From Pseudoalteromonas sp. MEBiC 03607 (GTDB lineage: Bacteria; Pseudomonadota; Gammaproteobacteria; Enterobacterales; Alteromonadaceae), in NCBI RefSeq assembly GCF_004792295.1, contig NZ_SRRY01000001.1, positions 124,001 to 188,000 on the forward strand: a stretch of DNA of 64,000 nt, written 5' to 3'. This document shows, in pieces, positions 1 to 9,088 of the stretch. The notes beneath the pieces were generated by a model. The model ran no database searches. It saw nothing but the letters and a program-made list of their open reading frames with translations, and was not told where the DNA came from. The stretch's first letter is position 1, and every line of letters begins with the position of its first letter. The translations under genes and the position numbers were made by a program.

Positions 1-182
1 CCTTGCTCATTCAACGTACCTGATACTTTTTTGAAATGATGCGCTTCAGCAATTGAATTCTTTTTGATAGATACAAAGCTAACCTTGCTTTGCTCATTGT
101 TAACCTGCCAGTTTGCACTAGCAAAAGGAGCAACTAATAAACTTGATAATGATAAGGCGGCAAAGGCCACAGATTTAAACAT
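1..182 (-). CDS. YceI-like periplasmic protein, N-terminal part only
   Basis: This gene starts at the ATG at 180-182 on the minus strand and runs off the left edge of the window, so only about 60 residues are visible. An AAGGA ribosome site lies just upstream of the ATG. The protein opens with a clear signal peptide ending near PFASA, followed by NWQVNNEQSKVSFVSIKK. That is the typical opening strand of YceI-family lipocalin-like proteins, which bind isoprenoid lipids in the periplasm. The family call rests on this short stretch only. No domain beyond the first strands can be checked here. Confidence 0.7.
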   Translation of the reverse strand, partial: MFKSVAFAALSLSSLLVAPFASANWQVNNEQSKVSFVSIKKNSIAEAHHFKKVSGTLNEQ

Positions 183-266
183 AACGCATTCCTTCGAAGA
201 TAATAACAATCTATTAGATGGTATCACCTGCGTTAATTTGTGCAATGAATTGTATGATAAGAAGAG

Positions 267-298
267 AAAAAACGGCTCGCTCAATAACAAGCGAGCCG
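267..298 (-). terminator. rho-independent terminator of a minus-strand transcript
   Basis: An 8-bp GC-rich stem, CGGCTCGC at 273-280 pairing with GCGAGCCG at 291-298, is followed on the minus strand by six T residues at 267-272. It would end a transcript coming from the right, where no protein gene is visible. This is the main reason to suspect a small RNA gene at about 300-460. Confidence 0.75.
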
Positions 299-453
299 GT
301 ATAGCAAACTGGGGAGAAGCTATCAATACGTTGCATCTTTTCAGATGCATCATCAACAGGATGTCCTACAGGATGAGGACGGCGCGGACTTTAACAAAGT
401 CCGCGTTAAAAAGAAATTGCATCCGCAAAGAAAACGCTCGATTTGATAAACAT
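267..453 (-). ncRNA. candidate small RNA or leader with several hairpins
   Basis: Read on the minus strand, this stretch has a 10-bp hairpin (CGCGGACTTT at 383-392 with AAAGTCCGCG at 396-405). It then has a GTCCT/AGGAC hairpin, a TGCATC/GATGCA hairpin, an unpaired C-rich stretch CTTCTCCCCAG resembling an anti-Shine-Dalgarno seed, and a strong terminator. A 15-codon reading frame (406-453, starting MFIKSSVFF) ends one base before the first hairpin. No larger protein frame explains the stretch. It could be a trans-acting small RNA or a transcribed leader with a tiny peptide. The 5' end is not defined because I saw no convincing promoter. The remaining gap, 454-603, holds nothing I recognise. 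Confidence 0.35.
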
Positions 454-603
454 ATAACGAAACTCTAAAACTATCTTTTCTTGTTTACCTATAATTAACA
501 TTACATCAAGTGGTTATTTAAGGTATCGTTAAATTAATAAGAGAAAATAGCAGCATTATTAATACATGTTGATGGCAAAAACTTAGCACAAGAGTAAAAA
601 GGA

Positions 604-1524
604 ATGAAAAAATGCCTCCTAGCACTAGCTACCATCTTACTCATTTCGCTGAGCTTGCCCTGTCACGCGAAAAATAATAACACTCAATACCCGATTGTTT
701 TGGTACATGGGCTGTTAGGTTTTGATAGCCTATTAGGCGTTGACTATTTTTATAATATCCCCAGCACTTTATCGCTTGATGGCCACCAGGTTTTTGTTGC
801 TGCTGTGTCAGCTGTTCACAGTTCAGAGTTTCGTGGTCAACAATTACTGGCTCAGGTTAATCATATTTTGACACTCACGGGCGCAGAAAAGGTTAACTTA
901 ATTGGTCATAGTCAAGGAGCGCAAACTGTTCGCTATGTCGCTTCGATCTCGCCTAACTTAGTTGCCTCTGTGACCAGTATCGGGGGGGCAAACTATGGCA
1001 GTACACTTGCTGATCTTATTCGCGAAGAAATAAAACCAAACTCACCATCTGAACATTCGTTTAAGCTAGTATTTGCAGCACTAGGCAGCATGATTTCGTT
1101 ACTATCAGGTCACAGTGATTTACCGCAAGATCCGTTAGCAGCATTACATAGCTTAACCAGCCAAGGAGCCTCTGTATTCAATCAAAAGTACCCAGAAGGT
1201 TTACCGCCAACGGCATGCGAGCAAGGACAAATGCTTGCCAGTAATGGGGTGTATTATTTTTCGTGGAGTGGCACAGCAGCGCTTACCAATATTCTTGATC
1301 CAACCGACTTATCTATGCTGCTTGGATCAATATTGATCGTAGGTCAAGATGATGGCCTGATTTCACGCTGTAGTAGTCACTTAGGTCATGTCATTAAAGA
1401 TGATTATAAAATGAATCATTTAGACGAAATCAATCAATTTATAGGTTTGCATCATTTACGCGAAGTCGACCCTGTTGAGCTTTATCGTCAACATGTAAAA
1501 AGGTTACAAGAGTTGGGGTTATAG
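604..1524 (+). CDS. secreted triacylglycerol lipase, family I.1/I.2 type
   Basis: This 306-residue protein has a signal peptide ending near residue 22 (CHA). It is an alpha/beta hydrolase that should cleave triacylglycerols outside the cell. The oxyanion region VHGLLGFD lies at residues 34-41 and the nucleophile elbow GHSQG places Ser103. The C-terminal part carries DDGLISRCSSHLGHVI and then MNHLDEINQ. These are the hallmark catalytic Asp, calcium-site and catalytic His segments of Pseudomonas LipA-type lipases. Two cysteines, in ACEQ and SRCSS, fit the conserved disulfide. The start ATG follows AAAAAGGA. Lipases of this class usually need a membrane foldase (Lif/LipB), but no such gene is next to it or elsewhere in the window. 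The gene stands alone, convergent with polA. Confidence 0.9.
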   Translation: MKKCLLALATILLISLSLPCHAKNNNTQYPIVLVHGLLGFDSLLGVDYFYNIPSTLSLDGHQVFVAAVSAVHSSEFRGQQLLAQVNHILTLTGAEKVNLIGHSQGAQTVRYVASISPNLVASVTSIGGANYGSTLADLIREEIKPNSPSEHSFKLVFAALGSMISLLSGHSDLPQDPLAALHSLTSQGASVFNQKYPEGLPPTACEQGQMLASNGVYYFSWSGTAALTNILDPTDLSMLLGSILIVGQDDGLISRCSSHLGHVIKDDYKMNHLDEINQFIGLHHLREVDPVELYRQHVKRLQELGL

Positions 1525-1847
1525 TTAACGAGTAATGATTTATTTTTGGTTAAGTCGGGTCGCTAGAAGTGATGTTCTATATACAGAAGCGATCAGCTTT
1601 CAGCCTTCAGCGGTCAGACGCGCGAAACAAGTTTCACGCCTACCTGTAGCAGCGCCTTTATGCCGCGACCCTTAAATTGGAAGCTAGATTCGAGATAAAT
1701 ACGGTATAACGGTCAAGCAAATCGCTAACTTTTAGTCTGAAAGCTGACGGCTGATAGCTGACAGCTCTAACTTTCCCCTAGAAACTCGCTAACTTTCAGT
1801 CTGAAAGCTGACGGCTGATAGCTGACAGCTCTCATTTATTGCGACTA
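1525..1847. repeat. repeat-filled gap between lipase and polA
   Basis: This 323-bp gap has no gene. It holds several palindromic or repeated units: a CGCGAAAC/GTTTCACG hairpin (1621-1638), a REP-like segment CCTGTAGCAGCGCC... at 1643-1670, and two 47-bp direct copies (1722-1768 and 1786-1832). At 1591-1616 there is a degenerate inverted copy of the same GCTGA-rich motif (GATCAGCTTTCAGCC...). The arrangement resembles a small REP/BIME cluster, probably also serving the two convergent transcripts as a 3' end. I did not find a T-tailed terminator. Confidence 0.7.
1722..1832. repeat. tandem pair of 47-bp direct repeats
   Basis: Copy one (1722-1768) and copy two (1786-1832) begin TCGCTAACTT and end TGACAGCTCT. 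They differ at only one of 47 positions and are offset by 64 bp. Inside each copy the motif CTGACGGCTGATAGCT occurs once; the identical 16-mer recurs at 34668-34683, about 33 kb away. This points to a dispersed, REP-like family. Confidence 0.85.
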
Positions 1848-4583
1848 TTAGTGTGCTTGTTGCCAGTTGTCACCGCTGTCGGCTTCAACAATCAGTGGCA
1901 CATCAAGAGTGGCAGCTTCTGACATTAGCTTACAGATTTCAGCTTTATAGTCGTCAACACACTCTTCTTTAATTTCGAACACTAATTCATCGTGCACTTG
2001 CATTAGAAGCTTCACTGACCCTTCAGCTTGTGCGTTTACCCACTGATGAACTTTAAGCATCGCTTTTTTGATGATATCAGCAGCAGTACCTTGCATTGGC
2101 GCATTGATAGCTGCACGCTCAGCGGCTTTGCGGCGAGCACCGTTACGGGCGTTGATTTCTGGTAAATGTAAGCGACGACCAAAAATAGTCTCTACATAAC
2201 CTTTATCAGCCGCTTTTTCACGGGTAGTTTCCATGTACTCAAGTACGCCCGGGAAACGCTCGAAATATTTATCAATATAATGCTGTGCTTCATGACGTGG
2301 TACATCTAACTGACGCGATAAACCAAACGCTGACATGCCATAAATTAAACCAAAGTTAACCGCTTTGGCTTTACGGCGCATATCGCTGGTAACCTCTTCA
2401 AGGCTAACGCCGAATACTTCTGCTGCGGTGGCGCTATGAACATCTAAGCCATTAGCAAACGCGGTAAGTAGGCCTTTATCTTGTGATAAGTGCGCCATGA
2501 TACGCAATTCAATTTGGCTGTAATCGGCAGCGACAATTTTATGGCCAGGTGCAGCAATAAAGGCTTCACGAATACGACGACCCTCTTCCGAACGAATTGG
2601 AATATTCTGTAAGTTTGGATCCGTTGAACTTAAACGCCCCGTTGCTGTTACCGCTTGATGGTAAGAAGTATGCACACGCTTAGTGCGCTCATTCACCATT
2701 AACGGTAGTTTATCTGTGTACGTTGATTTCAGTTTCGATAAACCACGGTGTTCAATAATTACCTTAGGTAGCGGGTAATCATGAGCAAGTTCTTGCAATA
2801 CTTCTTCTGCCGTCGACGGTGCACCTTTTGGTGTTTTCTTGATAACCGGAAGCTCTAGCTTTTCAAACAAGATTGCTTGTAGCTGCTTAGGTGAACCTAA
2901 GTTAAACTTTTCACCAGCCATATCATAGGCTTCTTGCTCAAGCTCTAATAAACGTTCGCCTAAACGCTGGCTGTGAGCTGCCAGCATGTTGCTATCAATT
3001 GCAACACCGGTACGTTCAATATCAGAAAGCACCGACACAAGTGGTAATTCAATGTCTTCGAATACCGATTTTAATTGGCTATCAGCATCAATTTTTGGCC
3101 ATAACACTTGATGAAGACGAAGCGTTATATCTGCATCTTCAGCAGCGTATGGTGCGGCTTTTTCGAGCTCAATTTGATTAAATGTCAGCTGCTTTTTACC
3201 TTTACCAGCAATATCTTCGAAACTGATATTTTTGTGGCCTAGGTATTTAAGTGCCAGCGAATCCATATCATGACGGCTGCCTACACTATTAAATACATAC
3301 GACTCCAACATAGTGTCGTACTTAATACCCTTTAACTCAAAGCCTGCATTCGCTAATACACTTTTATCGTATTTTAGATTCTGGCCTACTTTTGCCTTGT
3401 TTTCGTCAGCTAAGATTGGGCCAATTTTTGCCATAACTGTGTCTAAGCTTAATTGCTCTGGCGCATCTGGGTAATCGTGAGCAACCGGAAGGTAAGCCGC
3501 TTCACCGGCTTTAACCGCAAAGCTCATACCAACCAATTGGGCCTGCATGTAATCAAGGCTGGTTGTTTCAGTATCAAAGGCAAAAAGCTCGGCGTCATTT
3601 AACTGCGCAACTAAGGTATCAAGCTGCTCTTCAGTTAAGATTGTTTCGTAGTGCGCATCAGCCACTTTAGGTAGTTCGTTGGCTTCTGTTGGTACATCTA
3701 AATGAGTGTCAGCATCTTTAGGGTTATCAAGTAGCTCTGCTAACCAACGGCGGAACTCACATTCACCATAAAGTGCAATCAGTTCATCACGGTTTGGCTC
3801 TTGTAGTTTGAAACTTTCAAGGTCCGTTTCAACTTCAACATCACATTTTATGGTTGCCAGCTCATAGCTAAGTGGCAAATGATCAAGTGCTGCAGCAAGC
3901 TTTTCACCAATCTTGCCTTTGATCTCACTAGCGTGATCAATAACACCTTGTAATGATCCGTATTTTTGTAACCATTTCACCGCCGTTTTTGGACCACAGC
4001 CATCAACACCCGGAATGTTATCGACTTTGTCACCCATTAAGGCAAGGTAATCAATGATCAGCTCAGGTCCAACACCAAACTTTTCAACCACAGTTTCTGG
4101 ATCTGAGATGCTATCGGTCATTGTGTTGATAAGCGTTACATGTTCATTTACTAGCTGCGCCATATCTTTATCGCCGGTAGAGATCAGCACATGGCGCTGT
4201 TGCTCAGAGGCAATACGTGCAAAAGTACCAATCACATCATCGGCTTCAACACCTTCAATACTGATAAGCGGAAAACCCATTGCTTTAATAATGTTATGTA
4301 ATGGCGCAATTTGTGTGCGTAAGTCATCCGGCATAGGTGGACGATTAGCTTTATATTCGCTGTACATATCATTTCTAAAGGTTTTTCCCTTCGCATCAAA
4401 CACTACAACCATATGTGATGGATCATATTGTTTGATCAAACTCTTCAGCATATTTACAACACCGTATATAGCACCTGTAGCTTCACCTTTAGAATTAGTA
4501 AGGTGCGGTGGCGAATGATATGCACGGAATAAATAAGAAGAACCATCAACAAGAATTAGTGGATTTTCAGGGATCTGAGCCAT
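1848..4583 (-). CDS. polA: DNA polymerase I
   Basis: This 911-residue protein has the normal length for a proofreading-competent DNA polymerase I, which fills gaps and removes RNA primers during lagging-strand synthesis and repair. Residues 1 to about 290 form the 5'-3' exonuclease ([15 protein letters not shown] opening, [18 protein letters not shown]). Residues from about 310 to 510 form the 3'-5' exonuclease, whose acidic motif DTETTSLDY is intact. The polymerase domain follows, with motif [18 protein letters not shown], motif [15 protein letters not shown] and motif [10 protein letters not shown]. All catalytic residues I can judge are present. It is transcribed alone, away from elbB, with DnaA-box-like sites in its upstream region. 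Confidence 0.98.
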   Translation of the reverse strand: MAQIPENPLILVDGSSYLFRAYHSPPHLTNSKGEATGAIYGVVNMLKSLIKQYDPSHMVVVFDAKGKTFRNDMYSEYKANRPPMPDDLRTQIAPLHNIIKAMGFPLISIEGVEADDVIGTFARIASEQQRHVLISTGDKDMAQLVNEHVTLINTMTDSISDPETVVEKFGVGPELIIDYLALMGDKVDNIPGVDGCGPKTAVKWLQKYGSLQGVIDHASEIKGKIGEKLAAALDHLPLSYELATIKCDVEVETDLESFKLQEPNRDELIALYGECEFRRWLAELLDNPKDADTHLDVPTEANELPKVADAHYETILTEEQLDTLVAQLNDAELFAFDTETTSLDYMQAQLVGMSFAVKAGEAAYLPVAHDYPDAPEQLSLDTVMAKIGPILADENKAKVGQNLKYDKSVLANAGFELKGIKYDTMLESYVFNSVGSRHDMDSLALKYLGHKNISFEDIAGKGKKQLTFNQIELEKAAPYAAEDADITLRLHQVLWPKIDADSQLKSVFEDIELPLVSVLSDIERTGVAIDSNMLAAHSQRLGERLLELEQEAYDMAGEKFNLGSPKQLQAILFEKLELPVIKKTPKGAPSTAEEVLQELAHDYPLPKVIIEHRGLSKLKSTYTDKLPLMVNERTKRVHTSYHQAVTATGRLSSTDPNLQNIPIRSEEGRRIREAFIAAPGHKIVAADYSQIELRIMAHLSQDKGLLTAFANGLDVHSATAAEVFGVSLEEVTSDMRRKAKAVNFGLIYGMSAFGLSRQLDVPRHEAQHYIDKYFERFPGVLEYMETTREKAADKGYVETIFGRRLHLPEINARNGARRKAAERAAINAPMQGTAADIIKKAMLKVHQWVNAQAEGSVKLLMQVHDELVFEIKEECVDDYKAEICKLMSEAATLDVPLIVEADSGDNWQQAH

Positions 4584-5097
4584 GGTGAAATTGGATCCTA
4601 ATTGAATAACATTAAATTGTTTGTAAGCATGCCATAAGGCTATGAAGAAAACGACTGTGAATTATTAACCAACAAGCGTTTAACTCAATAGCAACCTGTG
4701 GATAACTATGTAGATAACGGACACAGTTAATCCTCCCAAAATGTAAAAACACTTAGGAAAATTTTATTAAGACTATGTTTTTATTTAAAAAAGATAATGC
4801 GTGGTTCTTTTTTTATTATTTTTATCCGATGTGGAAAACGGTTTTAGCAGCGATTTACCTTGTGCTTATTCGATACCGAATTAACATCCCTTTTCATAAC
4901 CGGAGGAGTATTTTAGCATAATGGATCAAAGATCATAGCGATCCTTTATACTTTTTTTTTCGTTAGCTATTTATGAAATGGCATAAACAGCCATTCATCA
5001 TGCTTTGCGAGTAACTGAGCATCAAAAATTTTTTATTTTGTCGCCTGACTCGCATAATTGTTACACTAGCGTTAGTCACATTAAGGAGAGACAAAAA
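4584..5097. other. long divergent intergenic region between polA and elbB
   Basis: This 514-bp stretch has no convincing gene. It is AT-rich and holds the DnaA-box-like sites at 4697-4717 and 4830-4838, a run of three GATC sites (4924-4943) and a poly-T tract. It also holds a small ATGGC/GCCAT hairpin near 4978-4996. It must contain the promoters of both polA and elbB, but I could not assign them with confidence. A short frame after GGAGGAG near 4900 encodes only MDQRS and is unlikely to matter. Confidence 0.6.
4697..4717 (-). promoter_or_regulatory. pair of DnaA-box-like sites upstream of polA
   Basis: TGTGGATAA at 4697-4705 is the exact reverse complement of the strong DnaA box TTATCCACA. 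TGTAGATAA at 4709-4717 differs from it at one position. A third site, TGTGGAAAA at 4830-4838, fits the looser TTWTNCACA consensus on the minus strand. The first pair lies about 115-135 bp upstream of the polA start. Control of polA by DnaA is an inference; short matches also arise by chance in AT-rich DNA. Confidence 0.45.
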
Positions 5098-5748
5098 ATG
5101 AAAAAAGTTGCTGTAATTTTAGCGGGTTGCGGTGTTTATGATGGTGCAGAAATCAACGAAGCCGTCCTAACTTTACTACACATTGCTAAAGCAGGTGCAA
5201 GCTATCAATGTTTCGCTCCTGATATTGAGCAAATGCACACTATTAATCATCTAACGGGCGAAGAAATGACTCCAAACCGTAATGTATTAGTAGAAGCGGC
5301 ACGTATCGCACGTGGTGAAATAAAAGCATTAACCGAGCTTAATGTGAATGAGTTTGATGCCTTAATCGTACCAGGTGGTTTTGGTGCCGCGAAAAATTTA
5401 TCTGACTTTGCAGTGAAAGGTGCTGATGCCCAAGTGCAAAATGATGTACTTACAACAGCAAAGGCCTTTGTTGATGCAAACAAAGCAGCTGGATATATGT
5501 GTATTGCACCGGCAATGTTACCAATGATCTATGGTAAAGGAGTCAAAACAACCATTGGTAATGATGCAGATACAGCAGCGGCCATTGAACAACTTGGTGG
5601 TTCACACCAAAGCTGTGCAGTTAATGATATCGTTGTTGATGAGCAACACAAAGTGGTCACGACTCCTGCATATATGCTGGCGCAAAGCATTTTAGATGCA
5701 GATGCAGGTATCGAAAAATTAGTAAATAAGGTCTTAGAACTCGTTTAA
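5098..5748 (+). CDS. elbB: isoprenoid biosynthesis glyoxalase ElbB
   Basis: This 216-residue member of the DJ-1/PfpI amidotransferase-like superfamily matches E. coli ElbB along its length by eye. Shared stretches are GCGVYDGAEI, INHLTGE, NVLVEAARI.RGEI, VPGGFGAAKNLS, YMCIAPAMLP and TTPAYMLAQ. E. coli ElbB has glyoxalase activity and was linked genetically to isoprenoid synthesis, but its physiological role is unsettled. The Cys in MCIAPA sits at the nucleophile-elbow position. I chose the ATG at 5098 because AAGGAG lies 9 bases before it and homology begins there. The frame stays open upstream, but that extension has no homology. A terminator follows. Confidence 0.93.
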   Translation: MKKVAVILAGCGVYDGAEINEAVLTLLHIAKAGASYQCFAPDIEQMHTINHLTGEEMTPNRNVLVEAARIARGEIKALTELNVNEFDALIVPGGFGAAKNLSDFAVKGADAQVQNDVLTTAKAFVDANKAAGYMCIAPAMLPMIYGKGVKTTIGNDADTAAAIEQLGGSHQSCAVNDIVVDEQHKVVTTPAYMLAQSILDADAGIEKLVNKVLELV

Positions 5749-5761
5749 TTATTTATGTTAA

Positions 5762-5787
5762 GGCCAGCATCTAATGCTGGCTTTTCT
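5762..5787 (+). terminator. terminator after elbB
   Basis: GCCAGCAT at 5763-5770 pairs with ATGCTGGC at 5774-5781 around a three-base loop, followed by TTTTCTT on the plus strand. It begins 14 bases after the elbB stop codon. Confidence 0.8.
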
Positions 5788-5930
5788 TGCGCTAACGCAA
5801 AAAAATGACGTTTTTTATCAAGAAAAAGCCTTTTAGATCATTTTATAAATTGTGGCTTAGCGTTATAATCGTTCTAATTTCCGTCAGATATCGTGATTGA
5901 TCACGTTCAAATCGAAGTGAGCAAGGCAAA

Positions 5931-6323
5931 ATGAAAAAACTATCAGCTGCATTATTACTGCTAGCAACAACGGCATATGCACAAGCGTATGACAACTCTT
6001 TGACTGAAGATGCTATTAAAAAGCGTCTAGCGCCAATTGGTTCTGTATATCTAGAAGGTGATAAAGCTGCGGCCGCTGCTGAGCCTACTGGCCCTCGTTC
6101 TGGTGAACAAGTTTATCAAGCAGCATGTTTTGCATGCCATGGTACTGGTGCATTAGGTGCTCCTAAATCAGCTGATGATTGGGCTCCTCGTATTGCTAAA
6201 GGTAAAGATACACTATTAGATCATGCTATCAATGGCTTTAATGCGATGCCACCAAAAGGTACATGTATGGATTGTTCTGATGAAGAAATCAGTGCTGCTA
6301 TCGACTTTATGACTAGCAAGTAA
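5931..6323 (+). CDS. periplasmic cytochrome c5-type protein
   Basis: This 130-residue protein starts with a signal peptide ending near AYAQA. A single c-type heme site CFACH lies near residue 65, and AMPPKG in the C-terminal half supplies the likely axial Met. A second cysteine pair, CMDC, follows the Met segment, as in cytochrome c5 of Pseudomonas, Shewanella and Azotobacter. A low-complexity Ala stretch precedes the heme domain. It should be a soluble or loosely attached electron carrier in the periplasm, feeding terminal oxidases. AAGG precedes the ATG and a strong terminator follows, so it is a single-gene unit. The class is clear; its exact redox partner is not. Confidence 0.92.
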   Translation: MKKLSAALLLLATTAYAQAYDNSLTEDAIKKRLAPIGSVYLEGDKAAAAAEPTGPRSGEQVYQAACFACHGTGALGAPKSADDWAPRIAKGKDTLLDHAINGFNAMPPKGTCMDCSDEEISAAIDFMTSK

Positions 6324-6342
6324 CAATTCAAAAACTAATACT

Positions 6343-6371
6343 AAGGGCTTAAATTTTTAAGCCCTTTTTTT
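6343..6371 (+). terminator. terminator after cytochrome c5 gene
   Basis: AAGGGCTTAAA pairs with TTTAAGCCCTT around a short T-rich loop at 6343-6366, and the T run continues to about 6371. It begins 19 bases after the stop codon. Confidence 0.85.
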
Positions 6372-6523
6372 GTGCCCATTTTTGCTCGCCAGGCTAGCTC
6401 TGTCGCCGAATTAGCCCCACAATTAATTAGTATTTTGTTAACAACTGTTACTTGACGATCTAATAAAAAAGTGGAACTATATAGGACGATATTTAAACAA
6501 TAATAAGATCTGGTTCTAAATCA

Positions 6524-9088
6524 TTGGAAGATTCAGCAACACACATTGATAAACTAGCCCGTAAAAATGCTCGTTTAAAATCGCTTTTACAACAGTATAA
6601 GCAATCACATCACCTGCAAAATGCTCTCTTACAATTATCAGAGCAGGCCAGCACTGTTGCCGAATTAACCCTACTCTATCCAGCTATTCACGAAATTTTA
6701 CAAGATTTTATTCCTAGTAAGAATTTTTTCGTCGTTTTACACAATCCTGTATACGATAACCTCGAACTGTCTTATTTTGCCGATGAAAAAGATGGTTTAT
6801 CGGTGCCTTTAAAGTATGAGCAGTACTTTAAGGAAGGATTAACGGGGTATGTGTTTAAACACGGAGAAACCAGTTACTTTACTAAACAACAAACAGAGCT
6901 AGCCGAGCAGCAAGGTCTGTTTAAAGTATTTGGAACCCCAGCGGAGCACTGGGTGGGTGTACCTGTATACCGAGATAAAACAATCATTGGTGTAATGGTT
7001 GCACAAAGTTACGATGAACAAAATGGCTACACCGAGCAGCAAATTGAACTACTCGAAGCGATGTCGATGTACTTAGCAACAGCGATTGAGCGGGTCAAAA
7101 AACGTGAATTACTAGAATCAGAAGTAAAAATTCGTACTCGTGCACTAACGCAAAGTAACCAAGCCCTCAACGAAGAAATTCAACATCGGAAAAATGCCCT
7201 CGAGCGACAACAGATCCTGTTTAAAATCTCAGAGCTAGCTACGCTCAGTGAAAACTTAGAGGATGTTTATCTACATGTGCATGAAATTATTAAAACAATT
7301 ACATACGCAGATAATTTATACATTGCACTGTATGATGAAAACACAAACTGGTTAAGCTTTCCGTATTGTGTTGATGAATATAATAACAATGCTAAGCCGC
7401 GTCCGTTTGCTAAAGGCTACAGTGAATTAGTGCTAAGTACCGAAAAATGCCAGCTTATTGATAGTAAAAGAGAGCAAGAACTGGTTAAACTTGGCATAGT
7501 TGAAAAGCCTGTTAATGTTCCCCGAGAACAAACAGCCACGAGCTGGTTAGGTGCCCCTCTTAAAACATCGCAAGGTGTTATCGGTTTAATAGTCTGCCAA
7601 GCATATAATAACAAACATGAATTTAGCCAAGATGACTGTGAGCTCATTACCTTTGTTTCACATCAAATTGCCAACGTTATCCAAGCACATTTAGCCAATC
7701 AAGCGCTTAAACAAAGCCATCAAAAGCTTGAACATAGAGTGGCCGAAAAAACCAAAGAATTACGCCAAGCTAATATGCACTTGCAAATGCAGATGGAAGA
7801 ACGTAAAAAAATAGAGCAACAGCTTTATCATGATGCCCATCATGATTCTCTCACTAGTTTACCAAATCGCAGTTTATTCTTAACTCAGCTTGAGAAAACA
7901 CTTCAGCACTACCAGCGCTATCCAGAACAACAATTTGCAGTGTTATTTATCGATTTAGATAAATTTAAAGACATTAATGATCAGCTTGGTCATCAAGCCG
8001 GAGATCAGTTTTTAATTAGTGTTGCAGAATCCTTTTCGCACTGTATTCGTGAGCATGATTTATTAGCGCGCTTAGGCGGCGATGAATTTGTTGTGTTGTT
8101 GACTCATCTAACAGAGCAGCAGCAAGCACAAGATGTTGCTAAGCGAATTATTGAGATAATGAAAAAGCCGTTTTGTTTAAAAGGTCAATGTATTCAAAGC
8201 GGTGCGAGTATTGGTATTACTTACTCTCAACCGAGTTATAAGCACACTGATGAAATTATTCGCGATGCTGATGCTGCTATGTATTACGCTAAAAATGCAG
8301 GTCGTAATCGATTTGAATCTTTTCATCCATTGCTTAATACGTCGCTATCTCATCACGAATCAGAATCAATGCATCACTTGGATGATTTGCCAATGCACTT
8401 TAGAAGTGCAGAAATCATTACCCTTGATGAGCAACCTCACCCAGAGTCTTTACTCGAAGCATTTGGTGAACACCCTGTACTTGGCAGTACTAGCTTTGAA
8501 GTTTTGAAGAAGTTTGCGACTGATCGCGTGCAGCACTTTGAAGTTGAGCTAAAGCTCATTGAACAAGCTTTTACGTTAATCAATACGAATAATCTTAAAA
8601 AAGTATTATTCCCATGCTCAGGCTTAGTACTTGAACGCATTAATTTCAAAGTATTGACTAAGCTATTACAAGTAAATCATGCGAGCAAAATCTGTTTGCT
8701 ATTTAATGAGCAAGAGATCCGTTATGCATCAGCAGTGCAAATAGAGAACTTAAAAGAGCTTATTTCTTTGGGGGTATCTATCGGCTTGAACGAATTTGCT
8801 AAAGATCGCTGTGAACTAAACCTGCTTACTGAGTTCGAGTTCGATTACTTACTGTTAAGCTCAACCTTCAGCAAACGAGTATTACAGCAAGAAAATTATC
8901 ATTTACAACTGCAAGGTGTGCTGGCGATTACTAAACTGCAAAATATCCAAGTAATCGCTAAAGGGCCGTCTATTTTCAATTACCGCACCTTGCTAGAAAA
9001 GCATGGCTTGTCTTTGTTTATTGGAAAACAACGTGCGCTGGCACCCTTTGATCAAGTCGTGCCAAACGCAAAGTCGATTACTTCTTAA
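6524..9088 (+). CDS. GAF-GAF-GGDEF protein with a degenerate EAL-like tail
   Basis: This 854-residue protein lacks membrane segments and signal peptide. It starts with a short coiled coil, then a GAF domain (about 30-190), a coiled coil, a second GAF domain (about 230-390) and another coiled coil (about 395-430). A GGDEF domain follows, whose active-site motif RLGGDEF falls at residues 516-522, intact for diguanylate cyclase. The last 240 residues resemble an EAL phosphodiesterase fold ([30 protein letters not shown]). They lack the EAL motif and the DDFG metal ligands, so this part should be inactive. The start is a TTG at 6524 with no strong ribosome site; there is no in-frame ATG for about 160 codons downstream, and a stop lies just upstream. 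It overlaps the convergent rep gene by 11 bp. Confidence 0.88.
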   Translation: MEDSATHIDKLARKNARLKSLLQQYKQSHHLQNALLQLSEQASTVAELTLLYPAIHEILQDFIPSKNFFVVLHNPVYDNLELSYFADEKDGLSVPLKYEQYFKEGLTGYVFKHGETSYFTKQQTELAEQQGLFKVFGTPAEHWVGVPVYRDKTIIGVMVAQSYDEQNGYTEQQIELLEAMSMYLATAIERVKKRELLESEVKIRTRALTQSNQALNEEIQHRKNALERQQILFKISELATLSENLEDVYLHVHEIIKTITYADNLYIALYDENTNWLSFPYCVDEYNNNAKPRPFAKGYSELVLSTEKCQLIDSKREQELVKLGIVEKPVNVPREQTATSWLGAPLKTSQGVIGLIVCQAYNNKHEFSQDDCELITFVSHQIANVIQAHLANQALKQSHQKLEHRVAEKTKELRQANMHLQMQMEERKKIEQQLYHDAHHDSLTSLPNRSLFLTQLEKTLQHYQRYPEQQFAVLFIDLDKFKDINDQLGHQAGDQFLISVAESFSHCIREHDLLARLGGDEFVVLLTHLTEQQQAQDVAKRIIEIMKKPFCLKGQCIQSGASIGITYSQPSYKHTDEIIRDADAAMYYAKNAGRNRFESFHPLLNTSLSHHESESMHHLDDLPMHFRSAEIITLDEQPHPESLLEAFGEHPVLGSTSFEVLKKFATDRVQHFEVELKLIEQAFTLINTNNLKKVLFPCSGLVLERINFKVLTKLLQVNHASKICLLFNEQEIRYASAVQIENLKELISLGVSIGLNEFAKDRCELNLLTEFEFDYLLLSSTFSKRVLQQENYHLQLQGVLAITKLQNIQVIAKGPSIFNYRTLLEKHGLSLFIGKQRALAPFDQVVPNAKSITS

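Noticed and set aside
64..468. 134-codon plus-strand reading frame across the left end
   Set aside because: It runs antisense to the YceI-like signal peptide region and then through the hairpin cluster; no ribosome site and no domain.
1525..1847. Spot 42 (spf) RNA next to polA, as in enterics and vibrios
   Set aside because: I looked for its 5' signature and terminator near polA on both strands and saw neither; the gap is filled with repeats.
4697..4943. A chromosomal origin upstream of polA
   Set aside because: Two or three DnaA-box-like sites and a GATC run are too few, and no dnaA, dnaN or mnmG gene is nearby.
5005..5097. Longer N terminus for ElbB
   Set aside because: A clear ribosome site precedes the ATG at 5098 and family likeness starts there.
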